In this document: positions 1 to 11,045 of the stretch, in pieces
Numbering within the stretch: the stretch's first letter is position 1
How the letters are laid out: every line of letters begins with the position of its first letter
Assembly: GCA_033439255.1 (NCBI GenBank)
Contig: CM065881.1
Location: forward strand, 3,472,001 to 3,536,000
Reading direction: 5' to 3'
Origin: Hericium rajendrae
Taxonomy: Eukaryota > Basidiomycota > Agaricomycetes > Russulales > Hericiaceae
Length of the DNA: 64,000 nucleotides
Program-made: the position numbers and the translations under genes
Notes under the pieces: model-generated
Database searches by the model: none
Told to the model about the DNA's origin: nothing
The model's input: only the letters and a program-made list of their open reading frames with translations

Positions 1-1616
1 AACAGAATTAGCGGTCCCATCAAAGAGTGAGTGGCCGTCCGGCAGAATTAAAGGTACGACGCGGCGCAAAAGCGCTGAGCTGGGCTGCATGCGATGATGC
101 AGCATGAGTGCGAGACGGAAAGAGGTGGAGCAGCGGTGATAAGACGGTCGAAGTATCTATAACGCCAGGGCAGGCCCGCAACATCCGGAGCCGCCTACGC
201 AGTGAAATCTAACCTCTTGAAACCTTTTGACGCAGATCCAGTTATGCATGAAGTAGCTGATCAGATGAATGGGAAGCTTGCGGATGTGGAATAATAGATT
301 GTCCATACGGATTGTTCGGAACTACGTGAGCTGGTGAGACACGAGCAAGGCATCCTGGGAGCTTGAGACCACCAACGCGCTAGAATTCACATCAGCACTA
401 TACCCAGTGAGCTACAGCACTTTACACTTTAGTAATGGACATACTTCCGATGTCTTGCATCTATGCGCAAGCTACTGGCTATCATGCAGGTCGGAAAGTC
501 GTTCAACTCCAAAGTTTCGAACACTTTTCGAACGTGGTCGGAGACTGAAATTGAAAGGGCGCACAGGAAAAGTACGCTTACGTCATGACATTTCACTTCT
601 CTCAGCTCACAGCCGTTTGCTGAGCTGTAGCTTTTGGTTTGGCCAGCTTTCATATGAATCGAGTACTAGTGCGTACAAATGGCTTTGAATCAGCGGTGCA
701 CGATGCTGTTATGTAGACCCCTATAGCTTTCGCATAGATGCGTCTCAAGACGGCCGACTCACGCATGCTCCGGGGTAATCTGAACCGTCTTTGCAACTTG
801 AACCAGTCGCGCGGTTATATTTCATTTGCGAAAATCTCAGTAAACGCCGCCTGTCCTGGTCAGAACTCTAGAGATGGGATCGACGACCACTTTATCAAGT
901 TATATCATTCGACGCGCGTGCCTTATGGCCGCTCTGAAGGTTTCGAGATCCTACTTAACGCCACTCAATCCCGACAAACCTGCATCATCATTTCCATCCA
1001 CGTTTATGCAGCGCCTGCGGCTCAGCCATACGACTGACATGTACAGGTGTGACCTATGATAGGACTTCTCAATGATAGTTCCCTCCACTCGACACAGCGA
1101 ACGTGACCTCTCTTGCGACTCGTCCGGTTCTCATGGATTGTCCACACTCCATCTTCTTCAGCAGGGTGGGACCTGTCGATCATTCTGACAGATGCTAGGC
1201 GCGCTCAAGTGCCGCAGGAACTGCATGCTGTGTGCCCTTGCCTCAGCAGCTGCGGGCTGCCTTCAGGTAATACGTACTCCAAATGCCTGCTACGTCTGCT
1301 TGTTCCTCATCATATGCGTAGTCTTCATGATTACGGATCCGAAGCTGACAGTCCAGGCGCTCACAGGAAATATGATACTTGCTATCCGCCCAGATCGCTC
1401 CCAACAGGTCTCTGTTTTTGCTGGCAACATCTCTCCGAAGTCATCGTCCTTCGCCTCTGGCGTGGAAATGCCACAGACTTCGAGCCAAGCTGTGCAATGA
1501 AACACTGAGTACACGCACTTTCGCCAGCTTTCGTAACTTCAGCCAAACTCCCTGTCGTTTAAAAGAGCTTCGATCTCGATGCGTAGTCCACGCAGAACTG
1601 ACCCCCAGCATCCAGC
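1..1616. other. Stretch without a recognisable gene
   Basis: Open frames here are short, overlap on both strands and show no family resemblance, signal peptide or consistent splice pattern. The last 100 bases probably carry the promoter of the next gene: a TTTAAAA element lies near 1550-1556, about 65 bases before the start codon at 1617. Confidence 0.5.
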
Positions 1617-2400
1617 ATGAAGATTCCCTCCTTCATCATCTCCCTCATCTGCATCGTCGCCGCTTCGGTTGTATCGGCACGCCCCACTGCACGCGAAGCC
1701 TGTGGGGAAGGCGGAGCCGTGCTCAACACGACGACGATTGTCCGCGAGGGCAAGGAGTTCACCTTGACCTCGAAGAGCTGCCCCAACTTTGCGACTGGCA
1801 ACGCAACCGTCGTACAACCGGTGGACGACGTCGTAATCTGTAACTCGTGGAGCTGTGAGTACTGCGACCTCCTCGACGCTGGTATTATTTGACCGAGGGT
1901 TTTTCTCGTAGGCTCCATCGTTTGCGTTGACCTTGGCGCGCAGCCGCTCCGTGTTGACTGTGATATCATCGAGAACATGCTCAATTCCGAACCTGCTGGT
2001 AAAGCGCACCAGATACTCAGCATTGAGCGATGCCTTAACTTATCTATCGCAGGCTCATACTTTACTGCCCCTCCTGGAGCCATTTCGTCCATCTCCTACA
2101 ATACGTGTGCCTACGCGTTCGCAAATGGAGACAGCGTGACGTACAATCCCTGCTATGCGTTCCTTGTAAGCAGTCCGTTCTATGACACCTAGCGATATGA
2201 CTGACCCTACCTCGCATACAGAGCCAGACTGGGGACCTCGTTACCAGAGTCTGCTTCGCGAATTATCCAACTGGCACATACACAGCCGGCGGTGCTTGTC
2301 TGCGCGATGATGCGAACTGGTATCTTGAGTCAGTCCGATTTAATTTCATCACCGTTTTGCTTTGCGCTGACGTAGATCTCGTAGGGCTTATCATCCTTGA
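1617..2400 (+). CDS. Small secreted protein, unknown function
   Basis: Five exons: 1617-1854, 1912-1998, 2053-2165, 2222-2328 and 2376-2400, joined by introns of 47-57 bases with good GT..AG ends. The last intron has a CTGAC branch site just before its acceptor. The predicted protein is about 189 residues. It starts with a clear signal peptide: a hydrophobic core over residues 5-20 ends at ...VVSA-RP. The mature part is rich in Cys, Asn and Thr, with cysteines spaced through every exon (e.g. ACGEGG, SKSCPN, VICNSW, CVDLG, VDCD, NTCAYAF, NPCYAF, VCFAN, GACLR), which suggests disulfide bonds. I do not recognise the family. It has the profile of a fungal small secreted, effector-like or cell-wall protein. 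If the last intron is not spliced, the frame stops at 2410 instead. Confidence 0.72.
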
Positions 2401-2842
2401 TGTTAAATAACGATCCATGAAGATGGTTAGCGGAGCTTTTCCGTCCTTCGCTGTCTAGGCTTCTCGTCTGGTCTCTGGCTGTTTCTTTGGGGAATGCCGT
2501 ACTTCGTAGTCTCCTACATTCCCAACTCCTTTCCATGATTTCGGCCCAGTTTTGTATTGATTTGACAAATCCCACTGCAGTTTGATTCTGTAACTCCTTC
2601 AAAAGCTATTCAGGTCTTCGTATCGTGTGGTCATTCTCTTCAGTCGCGTGTTCAAAGAGTGTTCTGAACAATTGAACATCGAGTTCGATGCGATTTGAGT
2701 CGCACGTGATCGTGTCGGATGAACAAGCGCGCGACGCGTCCGAGCAGGAGCAAATACATCTTCACTTCCACTATCAGGCCCATAACAAGCCGCATTGCAA
2801 ACCGTCCACATACAGCGCACGTCTCAGCCTATTATCTTTCCG
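2401..2842. other. Intergenic, no gene seen
   Basis: It separates the small secreted protein gene from the Nnf1 gene, both on the plus strand. Minus-strand frames here (e.g. 2330-2602, 2599-2820) have no recognisable content. Confidence 0.5.
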
Positions 2843-3658
2843 ATGGCATCGAAATTAGATGAGCAGGCGGGCAGCAAGCGATGGACGCAGTTCTATGCCG
2901 CCCTCCAGCTTGCAGTCCAGCGCGCGGCACACAAGTGGACGTACGTCCCCATCCACATTCGCTCCAACAATGTCCAAACTTTTTCCGACTAGATACGAGG
3001 ACTTCGCCGAATGCTTCCCCTTGTGGTGCGAGGAGCAGCCTGAAGGTGCGGAAGCCGTCTTCGGGACGGTCTCGCGTTTCGTGGAGGGCCAGATCACCGT
3101 GAGCCTCTCTTTTTCTCGTGTATCCTATCATCTGACGCCGTGCAAGAACCAATGCAACGATCTGTTCTCGACGTACGATGTCCAGGCCAATGTTGACAAG
3201 CTGCACGAAGTCGTCACGGAAGCCCGGGCACGCAAGCGCCGCGGCGAGATGGGCAAGGACGTCTGGAGAGAGGACTTGGACCCGAGGAGCGCGGTACGAG
3301 CGAGGGTAGTTCCTACTCTTGAGGCAGAGCGGGATCGCCTGAAGGCCCAATTAGCAAAGGTCGGTGCATGCGTTCTGCTTATGCGGTCGTCTCTAACATT
3401 CTGAATAGATGGATGAGAGGAACTTGCAATTGCAGAGTATAGTCCAGGAGAACGTGAAGAGGCGGAAATTGGCAGACGAGAAGACGGCGGAGATCTTGGG
3501 CTTCATTGACGAAGTATGTGGTCTTTTTCCGCATGACAGCCCGCCTTTCTTATGCCTCTCAGGTTTACGCGAAGTGGACGGAGCTACCAATGGCTGATAT
3601 GCAAGATTGGGCCAACTGGAAAGCCAAGTCGCAGAGCGCTAGTATTCCCCCTGCATGA
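2843..3658 (+). CDS. NNF1: Kinetochore protein Nnf1 (PMF1), MIND/Mis12 complex
   Basis: Exons 2843-2940, 2993-3098, 3147-3359, 3409-3513 and 3563-3658 give about 205 residues, the usual Nnf1 size. The N-terminal helical region carries the Nnf1 pattern (QFYAALQLAVQRAAHKWTYEDFAECFPLW), here split by intron 1. It is followed by a PTLEAERDRLKAQL stretch and a heptad-rich coiled coil (NLQLQSIVQENVKRRKLADEKT). Nnf1 pairs with Mis12 in the four-subunit MIND complex that links CENP-C/CENP-T at centromeres to the Ndc80 microtubule-binding complex. Intron 2 appears to end in AAG rather than the usual CAG/TAG. A coiled-coil gene follows on the same strand 286 bases downstream. Assignment rests on the motif pattern and length. 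Confidence 0.8.
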
Positions 3659-3944
3659 AGTTCCGCCTTTTCCTCAATCCCTTCTCATGTGTGCATCGGG
3701 CGGCACATTACATATATCCAGGCGACGATCTAGCTGTATTTTATTTATGAACAGGAACGAAAGGGCCGTTGGCCTGTCCACTGGCGTTGGTCGGAGATTC
3801 CATGAGCTTGCCCTAAAGTCATCACGTGGGTCGCGTGACACGCGCGTCGAGCGCAGTCGAGCGACGCGTCTGAGGTCTGGCCCGTACCCTTCCCTTCTTT
3901 CCGTCGCCTTCGAGCATATAGTCCACTTGTTTATCATCCAGGTC

Positions 3945-5651
3945 ATGCAGCCCTCAACGGCGTTTGACTCGACACGAACACACCATGTACCGCCTTCGCC
4001 CGCGCTCTGGGCCCATCTTCTACGCAAGCCCGTTACAGCCAACCGGAAAGACGACCAGCAATTATCTTCGCTTCCATCTCATGCAAACATAACCCCAGCA
4101 GACAAGGCCGGCACATCGACGCGCATATTGCTGCACGATACGCATGCGCGGCTGGAGGCGTTTACGGATCGTGTGGAGAAGTTGCTCGTAGCCGTCGAGA
4201 AGGGCAAGCGGGAGGTGGAGCTCGTGGGGAGCGGAATTCAGACCGAAAGAGAAAAGATGGCAGATGATATCGTCCAACTTGGTATGTTACGAATTGCCTT
4301 AACCGCGTCTGTAGCGTCGCTGCTCGAGAGGGGTGATACACCGCATTTACATGAGGAAAACGCGAATATATGCGTTGTGACACCAGTGCTGATTCTCTTT
4401 CATCTGAACCAGTGAACCGCTGCCAGACGTCCATCCAAAAATCCGTAGGCGAGCCGGCGCAAGCTCCAGCCATCGTTGGGCTTCAATCCGAGCTCACGCA
4501 AGTGAAAGAGAGGCTACATTCCATCGACGCAAAGTTAGACGCACTTCACATGGTATGCCATATCTTATGCCATCTGGTCGGGCAGTCTGACGCCGACGCG
4601 TCTCTGTGAAGACAACGCAGAATTTAGGACAGGCATTGCAGACCCTCCTCGACCATCAGTCTCGTTCTCAGGATCAGCATACGAAGATGATGGAGCTACT
4701 CGCACCGCTCCTTCCTCTACTTCAGGCCGTTCCTCTTCACATAGATTCCTCCAAAAATCTCCTATCGGAGAAGATCTGCGAGATGGCCATGGAAGTGCGT
4801 CAAGTCGCAACGTCTAATTCGGCGGGACCAACTGCAAATTATAACGAGGGTAAATCTAGCTTCTTCCACTGGGTCGCAGTAACATTTATGCTCCTACCCA
4901 AGATGCCATGCGCTCATCGCCGCGACGTGGCCATACTATGAGGTCCACTCCTCCAATGACCATGATTCCTGCTACTCAGCCTTCTAGAAAACGACGCCGC
5001 CGCGATCAGCCATCTTCCGGCTCGGGAAGCCAGAATGCAGAGAACGACTCCATGCCTAGTTTAACTTCAACGGATCTAACCCTGACAGGACCTTGCTCTC
5101 CGGGAAGTCAAGCTGCACTTCAGACATCGACGAACCTAACCCAGTCCGGGCCTGGGATAGGTAGGGACCGATCGCACCTTGTTCCGCTCAGTCCAAACGC
5201 CCATTGCCAGCGTTCGCGCCATTTCACTCCTCTTCGGCAGCCTGGTGGAAACCTCACGCCTCAGAAACGCCCGAACTCCCCTTCGTCTGTATATAATACG
5301 CACAATGCTCTCTCGACGACTAGTGCTCCATCTATGGACAATCGCGCTCTCACGCTAGGGCCCTCCGCACCACCGAACTCGCCCAGCGCATGTGTCACAA
5401 GCTCCGACCGGATACTGCCTTCTACCTCTCTGCCTTCTGCACCAACGTCTTGCACGTCCCCTTCGTTCCAGCAGAGACCAGCCAGCGACGCTCCCCCAAG
5501 TCTGCGCGACCGCCGCATGTACGGCGAGACGATATCCATGGTAAGCGCTATCTGCCTACTTCTTCATTCATCGTGCTTGATACCAGTCGTCCAGAACACC
5601 AACGGGAAGAGGTTCATCGTGCTCGAGGACGATGATGACGACGACTTCTGA
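3945..5651 (+). CDS. Coiled-coil protein with basic, disordered C-terminal half
   Basis: Exons 3945-4281, 4413-4552, 4612-4849, 4903-5540 and 5595-5651 keep frame and give about 469 residues. Residues about 60-250 are helical with coiled-coil character (ARLEAFTDRVEKLLVAVEKGKREVE; LQSELTQVKERLHSIDAKLDAL; LGQALQTLLDHQ). From about residue 260 the chain is Ser/Pro/Thr-rich and disordered, with a basic cluster (RKRRRRDQ) that looks like a nuclear localisation signal. It ends in an acidic tail, FIVLEDDDDDDF. Two introns appear to end in AAG. The plan of a short coiled coil, disorder and an acidic terminal peptide resembles meiotic Mer2/Rec15/IHO1-type proteins or other chromosome-axis proteins, but nothing decisive is visible, so the function is left open. 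A relic of the last exons lies at 19085-19320. Confidence 0.6.
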
Positions 5652-5684
5652 ACATCTCGGTGAACGGACGCACGACGGTACCTT

Positions 5685-6655
5685 GTCTTGGACGTTACTT
5701 GGCGCGGAGAGGCTGGGAACGGGCTTGGTTCGAATGGCGTGTACGGTTCTCAAGGGAGTTGAAGACATCTCGACAAAGTTCAATAGAAAGAAGAGCTAAG
5801 ACAGGCACGGGCGAGCTTAAAGATATCTTGGCTTCCGACTCTCCTTGGCGAGTTCCCAGCAGTCCGTGTTTAGATAACCAGTTGTTTTCTGTTACATGCA
5901 GTGCACAATCCAATACAACGCGAGCGGGTTACAATGAATGTCCGAGCCAGAGCGTAAAGAGTGTAAAGCTCGCTGGTATATCCCTTATTTGAGGGTGGCG
6001 AAGCCGACCTGATTGTTGCCGACGTCGAAGGCCGTGTAGACGTTCGTCAGAAACACGTCTCCACGATCCAGAACTCTGTGAATCCCAGCCTGTCGGACCT
6101 TGTCCACCTTGTCCTTGAAAGGTATGCAAGCATACTCACCCTTGCTGATCTGAGCGTCGGAGGCGAGACCACCGACGCAGGCGTTACTGCCCACAGAACC
6201 AATGTTCAAGTTCTTCGAGTCCACATCAAACGTCTTGCCACTGAACACGAGCGAGATCGGCGTGCTGAAGTCGCACAGAACTGGCACACGCCATCAGACC
6301 TGCGCTCATACAATGCGGGAGGAGGGGAGCGCATACTGGTGTAGATGCCGTCGCCGTACTGCGGCGCAGACTTGGCGCCGCTGATCTGCGAGTAGATCGA
6401 CTTGACGGTGCTGGGGTCGCCGATGAGCTGCGTGGTGCCCGTGTCGACGATCGCGGCCGTGCGGCTCAGCGCGGACTTGCCGTTGACGGATTGCCCGTCG
6501 AGCTCGACCTGCGAGTACAGTCAGCAACTATAGCCAAGCATCATGTCGTCGCAAGCACGTATTGCCTGCGTAACAGAGACCCAAGTGAAGTCGCCAGAGT
6601 AGAAGTCGTTGTTCGTGCCGCCGAGATACAGCTCAGAGGGTGTTCTGTGAACTCG
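5685..6655 (-). repeat. Inverted partial copy of the protease gene end (arm 1)
   Basis: Read on the minus strand, this segment matches the last third of the aspartic protease gene and about 310 bases of its 3' flank (arm 2 near 9940-10918). The coding exons are close to identical, while the 3' flank is visibly more diverged, with substitutions and small gaps. The arm begins only 34 bases after the stop codon of the coiled-coil gene. The arms are about 3.3 kb apart and head away from each other. Confidence 0.85.
5985..6655 (-). pseudogene. Truncated pepsin-like aspartic protease copy
   Basis: Minus-strand fragment equal to the C-terminal third of the protease at 9027-10602. It still shows the YLGGTN region (near 6610-6640), the second catalytic motif DTGTTQ (near 6420-6440), the [16 protein letters not shown] block (near 6215-6270) and the terminal [18 protein letters not shown], with stop at 5985. 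The first catalytic Asp, propeptide and signal peptide are missing. The final exon has lost one base relative to the intact gene (around 6055), so it cannot encode a working enzyme. Intron positions are retained, so this is a DNA-level duplication and not a retrocopy. Confidence 0.85.
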
Positions 6656-8900
6656 CCACCAGTGGGATCAATCGTGGGTGAAGGCAGATAGGACCGTCGG
6701 CATGGTCTTGGAAGCCCTGAAAAGAGTCTAGAAAGTAACTATATATGTACCCGCGAGCATATGAACCGGAAAGAGGCCACGTACTGTACATCGCAATGCC
6801 TTGGAGGTATATGCCGGGCGATTCTACGAGATCGACAGCTCGTGTTCTATGCGCTGAAACGGTGTAAAAGAATTGAACTTGTAGGCGTACGAAATATATT
6901 TTTCTACAGCATGCGAAAGGCAGAGGACCATGGATGGAGGGAGTTGTACGTTTCAGCGAGCTCGACTGACTCGAGAAAGCGTCGTCAACCCATTCTGAGT
7001 CCTCATCTCAGCTACGCCCGTCCATGCCCGGTGTTCTGCTAAATTTACTCGTTGCGACCCCTCGCAAAGGCCGCAGCCACCCAGTACGTGCGACGCATGA
7101 CGACGGTTCTCACTCGCAGCAGCGGCATGTGAGGCGATGAGCCAAGTACCATACGACAGATCGCGATATCGCGCTGTTTGCGGGGCCCTCCGTCGCCCGG
7201 CGTTTCAAATCACAGGAACGCCGACTCCTGCGTACCACCAGATCGCAGCGCATGTTTCCACAGACATGCCGTCGCGAATGCACGGAAACGAGTTCCGGCC
7301 AGGTGCACACTGTGCATCAAGCTAAAAATAATGTCGAGAAAGTGGGTCAACGCAACGACGAGGACTCGGCAGCCTTCTGATGATCTTGGGCCATGTGAAG
7401 CGTTACAAGCCGTATGAACTGCCTCGTTGTGCAGAAATTGGCGCGCACGCAATCATCAATGTCCGGGGCAGAGGAGTGAGTGGGGATCCCGGGGAGACTA
7501 GAAGTAGAACTGCTAGTTTCCGATAGACGACGATCGACGTCAGCGAACCAGCCGCACACGGGAGCAGCAACATTTTCGTATGGCCAAATTTGCGATTGGC
7601 CTCAGTTCGTAAGATCTCCATCGCCCCAAGATTATCATGTGAATAAGGATGGCGAAGTAGCAACCGAAATCTATCCAACAGATTAAGATTGCACAGGACG
7701 ACACTATGTGATAGGGACGATACCCACCATAAGCAGCCATAACAGATAGACAATCATAGATCTCACATTCGATGGCATGTATAACCTGGTCCAGGCTCTG
7801 GATCTGAGGTCTTCGATAAAGTCGCCACATGGAAAATACTGGCCTTTAGCCCGCCGCGTGGTCATTTGCATGCAGCAGGACCCTCACGACCTCGAGGAAA
7901 AGAAGGTACTGATTCGAATTTACCACTCACCCTGAGCAATGGGGCTCTGAGAAATCGAACATGAGAAATTTGTCCAGCATGTCGAACAGCAGCATGTGGA
8001 ACAGCGTCGGCGCTATGGGCCATCCGCAATGCCTGCAGATCGAAGCTCGCGCCCCGCGCATCTTCCGGATGCGGAACTCTTTCCATTCATCACGAGCACC
8101 GCGAGGTATCTGACGGCATCTAGAGCGCTCAGACGGCGTAGAGATGAAGCTCGACCAAGTACCATGCTTCACTGGAGTAAATGCGATAGACCAGCAGATG
8201 GTGTGTAGTGTACGGGGGAGGTGTCGAATGCATCGTGACGGTGTGGCCGACTGCATGCAAACAGCACAGCCACCACACCTAATTATTGAACGTTGAACCG
8301 CCTCGTGTTCGACGCTTCTGACTTCTGTTCCCCACATCTATACGTCCCTCATAAGACTTGACAGCACTTGACAGCACTTGAGACCACAGATCCATGTCAG
8401 TAACTGAAACAAATCAGCGTTGGAATGCTCGATATCAACGTAGATCAGACGGATTGTCTGCGAAGCTCGCAACTCATAATATCAGGCCGAAAACTGGCCG
8501 AGCGAGACTGATCACATCGGCCAGATCATAGTACTGATACGGGCCAGCTTACGGCCGTAGCGGGCTGTTAGCTTCACTCCGGCCGTAGATGCAAATTCAC
8601 CTTATCTGACATATTTTGGAAGCTAAAGGTGAGTTCCACAGGCCTCGTTAAACTGATAATATGCGTTGCCATGTATGTGACGTCTCTCCGGTCCATATGC
8701 TCACAGGTGATTGTTGACCTTCTAGGCTATTTTTCGAACTTCCAAGACCATGCGGACGGCCATATCCGCGTTGACGAACGAATGATCTCACCGGCGGCGA
8801 GTTCGCGAATCATCTCTCTAATCTTTCCTTCGAAACCATCTGCTGTCTTCCTCGTGATCTTGTTGCGCCATGAGCTTCTACGCCAACATTCGAGGACCTT
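6656..8900. other. Long stretch without a confident gene
   Basis: About 2.2 kb between the protease relic and the intact protease. Open frames are below 140 codons and lack recognisable domains. Minus-strand frames around 7400-7830 have hydrophobic stretches followed by a Ser/Thr-rich tail. They could be a decayed membrane-protein gene, but stop codons interrupt every frame. The last few hundred bases are the upstream region of the protease. Confidence 0.4.
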
Positions 8901-8928
8901 TCAAGACTGACCGTTCTTCCGCCTGGGC

Positions 8929-8935
8929 TATAAAA
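8929..8935 (+). promoter_or_regulatory. TATA box of the aspartic protease gene
   Basis: A perfect TATAAAA sits 92 bases before the ATG at 9027. This is a normal distance for a strongly expressed fungal secreted-enzyme gene with a short leader. Confidence 0.7.
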
Positions 8936-9026
8936 GCCATGGGTCCTCTCTGGGATCCAGCACCGGTCAACGGCCCTCTCCCGAGTCCCAGCAGCCAGTC
9001 CAGTTCTTTTGCACTCCCCCGCCAAA

Positions 9027-10602
9027 ATGTACTTCTCTTCCGCCTTCGTCCTGGCCGCTCTGCCGTTCCTGGCTGCAGCAACCCCACTGGCCGCGCCCGC
9101 GCCCCGCGCCGAGCAGATCATCCCGCTGACGAGGCGCAACAGCTTCCGTCGCGAGGACGGCACTGTCAATACTACGAAGCTGCAGAGCAACATCAACTAC
9201 GCTGTTGCGTGAGTGCTGTGCTCCACACCACGTGCTGATCGTTGCAGAGCACTGACGACGGCGTGCACAGTAAGATCCAGCGTGGCTTCGAGACGTACGA
9301 GAAGAACACTGGCGCGGCGCACCCGCTTGCTGCCTCTCTGAGGCACAAGAAGCGGGCGACTGGGGCAGATCCGCTCACGGACGACGAGGCGCAGCTCTGG
9401 TACGGTTCCATCTCCGTCGGCACCCCGGCGAAGACGTACACCGGTAAGCACCGCTCTGCGCCGTCGCACGAGGGAAATGCTGACGCGCACGCTTCTTAGT
9501 CGATTTCGACACGGGCAGTAGCGACCTGTTCCTTCCCGGCCCCTCCTGCTCGGAGAACTGCCAGGGCCACACGACCTACAACCCGAGCTCGAGCTCCACC
9601 TCGAAGAGCCTCGGCAAGTCCTTCTCGCTGTCGTATGGTGACGGCTCTACGGTCAGCGGCACCCAATACACCGACACCGTCGCCATTGCCGGCCTCACTG
9701 TACGTCCTTCATTATCCTTGAGATGCTCCATACTAAGCATCGTGCTACAGGCTACTGGGCAGACGCTCGGCGCGGCCAAAACCTACTCGACCGGCTTCTC
9801 CAGCGATGAATTCCCCCCCGACGGCCTGCTCGGCATGGCGTTCAAGTCGCTCTCGGACTACAACGCGAACCCGCTCTTCCAGTCGCTGATGGCGCAGGGA
9901 AAGACCTCGAGCTCCGTCTTCGGGTTCAAGTTCGCGGAGAGCGGCTCTGAGCTGTACCTCGGCGGCACGAATAGCGATCTCTACTCTGGCGACTTCACCT
10001 GGGTCCCCGTTACCCAGGCGGTACGTGCTTTCTGACATCAATATCTGGCGTTGATTGGCTGATCGCGTCCACAGGCGTACTGGCAGGTCGAGCTTGGCGG
10101 GCTGTCCGTCAACGGCAAGTCCGCGCTGAGCCGCACTGCCGCGATCGTCGACACGGGCACCACGCAGCTCATCGGCGACCCGAACACGGTCAAGTCGATC
10201 TACTCGCAGATCAGCGGGGCCAAGTCCGCGCCGCAGTACGGCGACGGCATCTACACCAGTACGCTTTCCCCTCCCACTGTCTTACAAGAAGGCTGCTGCT
10301 AACGAGTTTTGCAGTTCCATGTGACTTCAGCACGCCGATCTCGCTCACGTTCAGTGGCAAGACGTTTGATGTGGACCCGAAGAACTTCAACATCGGCTCG
10401 GTGGGCAGCAATGCCTGCATTGGCGGCCTCGCCTCCGACGCTCAGATCAGCGAGGGTGAGCGCGCTTACACGCTTCCCGAGAACATGATCTGATGAACTG
10501 GGATTCACAGAGTTCTGGATCGTCGGAGACGTGTTCCTGACGAACGTCTACACGGCCTTCGATGTCGGCAACAACCAAGTCGGCTTCGCCACCCTTAGTT
10601 AA
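9027..10602 (+). CDS. Secreted pepsin-like aspartic protease (polyporopepsin type)
   Basis: Seven exons (9027-9208, 9271-9443, 9500-9699, 9751-10020, 10075-10258, 10315-10455, 10511-10602) encode a full-length A1-family protease of roughly 410 residues. A signal peptide ([18 protein letters not shown]) precedes a propeptide ending near HKKRAT. The catalytic core starts at [13 protein letters not shown]. Both active-site motifs are intact: [10 protein letters not shown] (first Asp) and [10 protein letters not shown] (second Asp). The flap region [14 protein letters not shown], the GLLGMAF turn and the terminal [17 protein letters not shown] are all present. Such enzymes digest protein outside the cell at acid pH and are abundant in polypores. 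A TATAAAA lies upstream. An inverted truncated copy lies at 5985-6655. Confidence 0.95.
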
Positions 10603-10918
10603 GGGATATATCAGCTCATCGACCTTCACGCTCTTTCCGGTCTGGCTCGGACATCTGTTGTAACCTGCTCCTGTTGTATTGGTTTGTAAACTGTATGCAA
10701 TAGAAAACAACCGGTTATCTATTCTTCCGACTGATGGCTTCTCGCCCAGGGAGTCACGAAGCCAAAGCATCTTTAAGCTCGCTCGTACCTGTCTTAGCTC
10801 TTCTAGCCATCTTGAACCTCAGGCTTGTCGAGTTGTCTTCAACTTCCTTGGAAACCACATGCGCTGTTCGAGCCAAGTACTCGTCCCGAGCCTCTTCCCG
10901 TCAAGCAACGTCCAAGAC
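9940..10918 (+). repeat. Inverted repeat arm 2 (protease 3' part and flank)
   Basis: Source-like arm of the inverted duplication: the last protease exons plus about 315 bases of 3' flank, matched on the opposite strand at 5685-6655. The homology ends inside the 3' flank, shortly before the end of the convergent GMC gene at 11046. Confidence 0.8.
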
Positions 10919-11045
10919 ATAAGAAAAGCAATCGAAGGCGAAAGCACAATACATTTATTCTTCAGTAAGGAGACATTCTCGGCGCAGGCGTGGTGGCTTC
11001 CAGCAGTGCTAGCGATATACGAAGTCACGGGAACTCGGAGCGCTT

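Noticed and set aside
7403-7830. Possible membrane-protein gene on the minus strand
   Set aside because: Hydrophobic stretches exist, but frames are broken by stops and no consistent exon set could be made.
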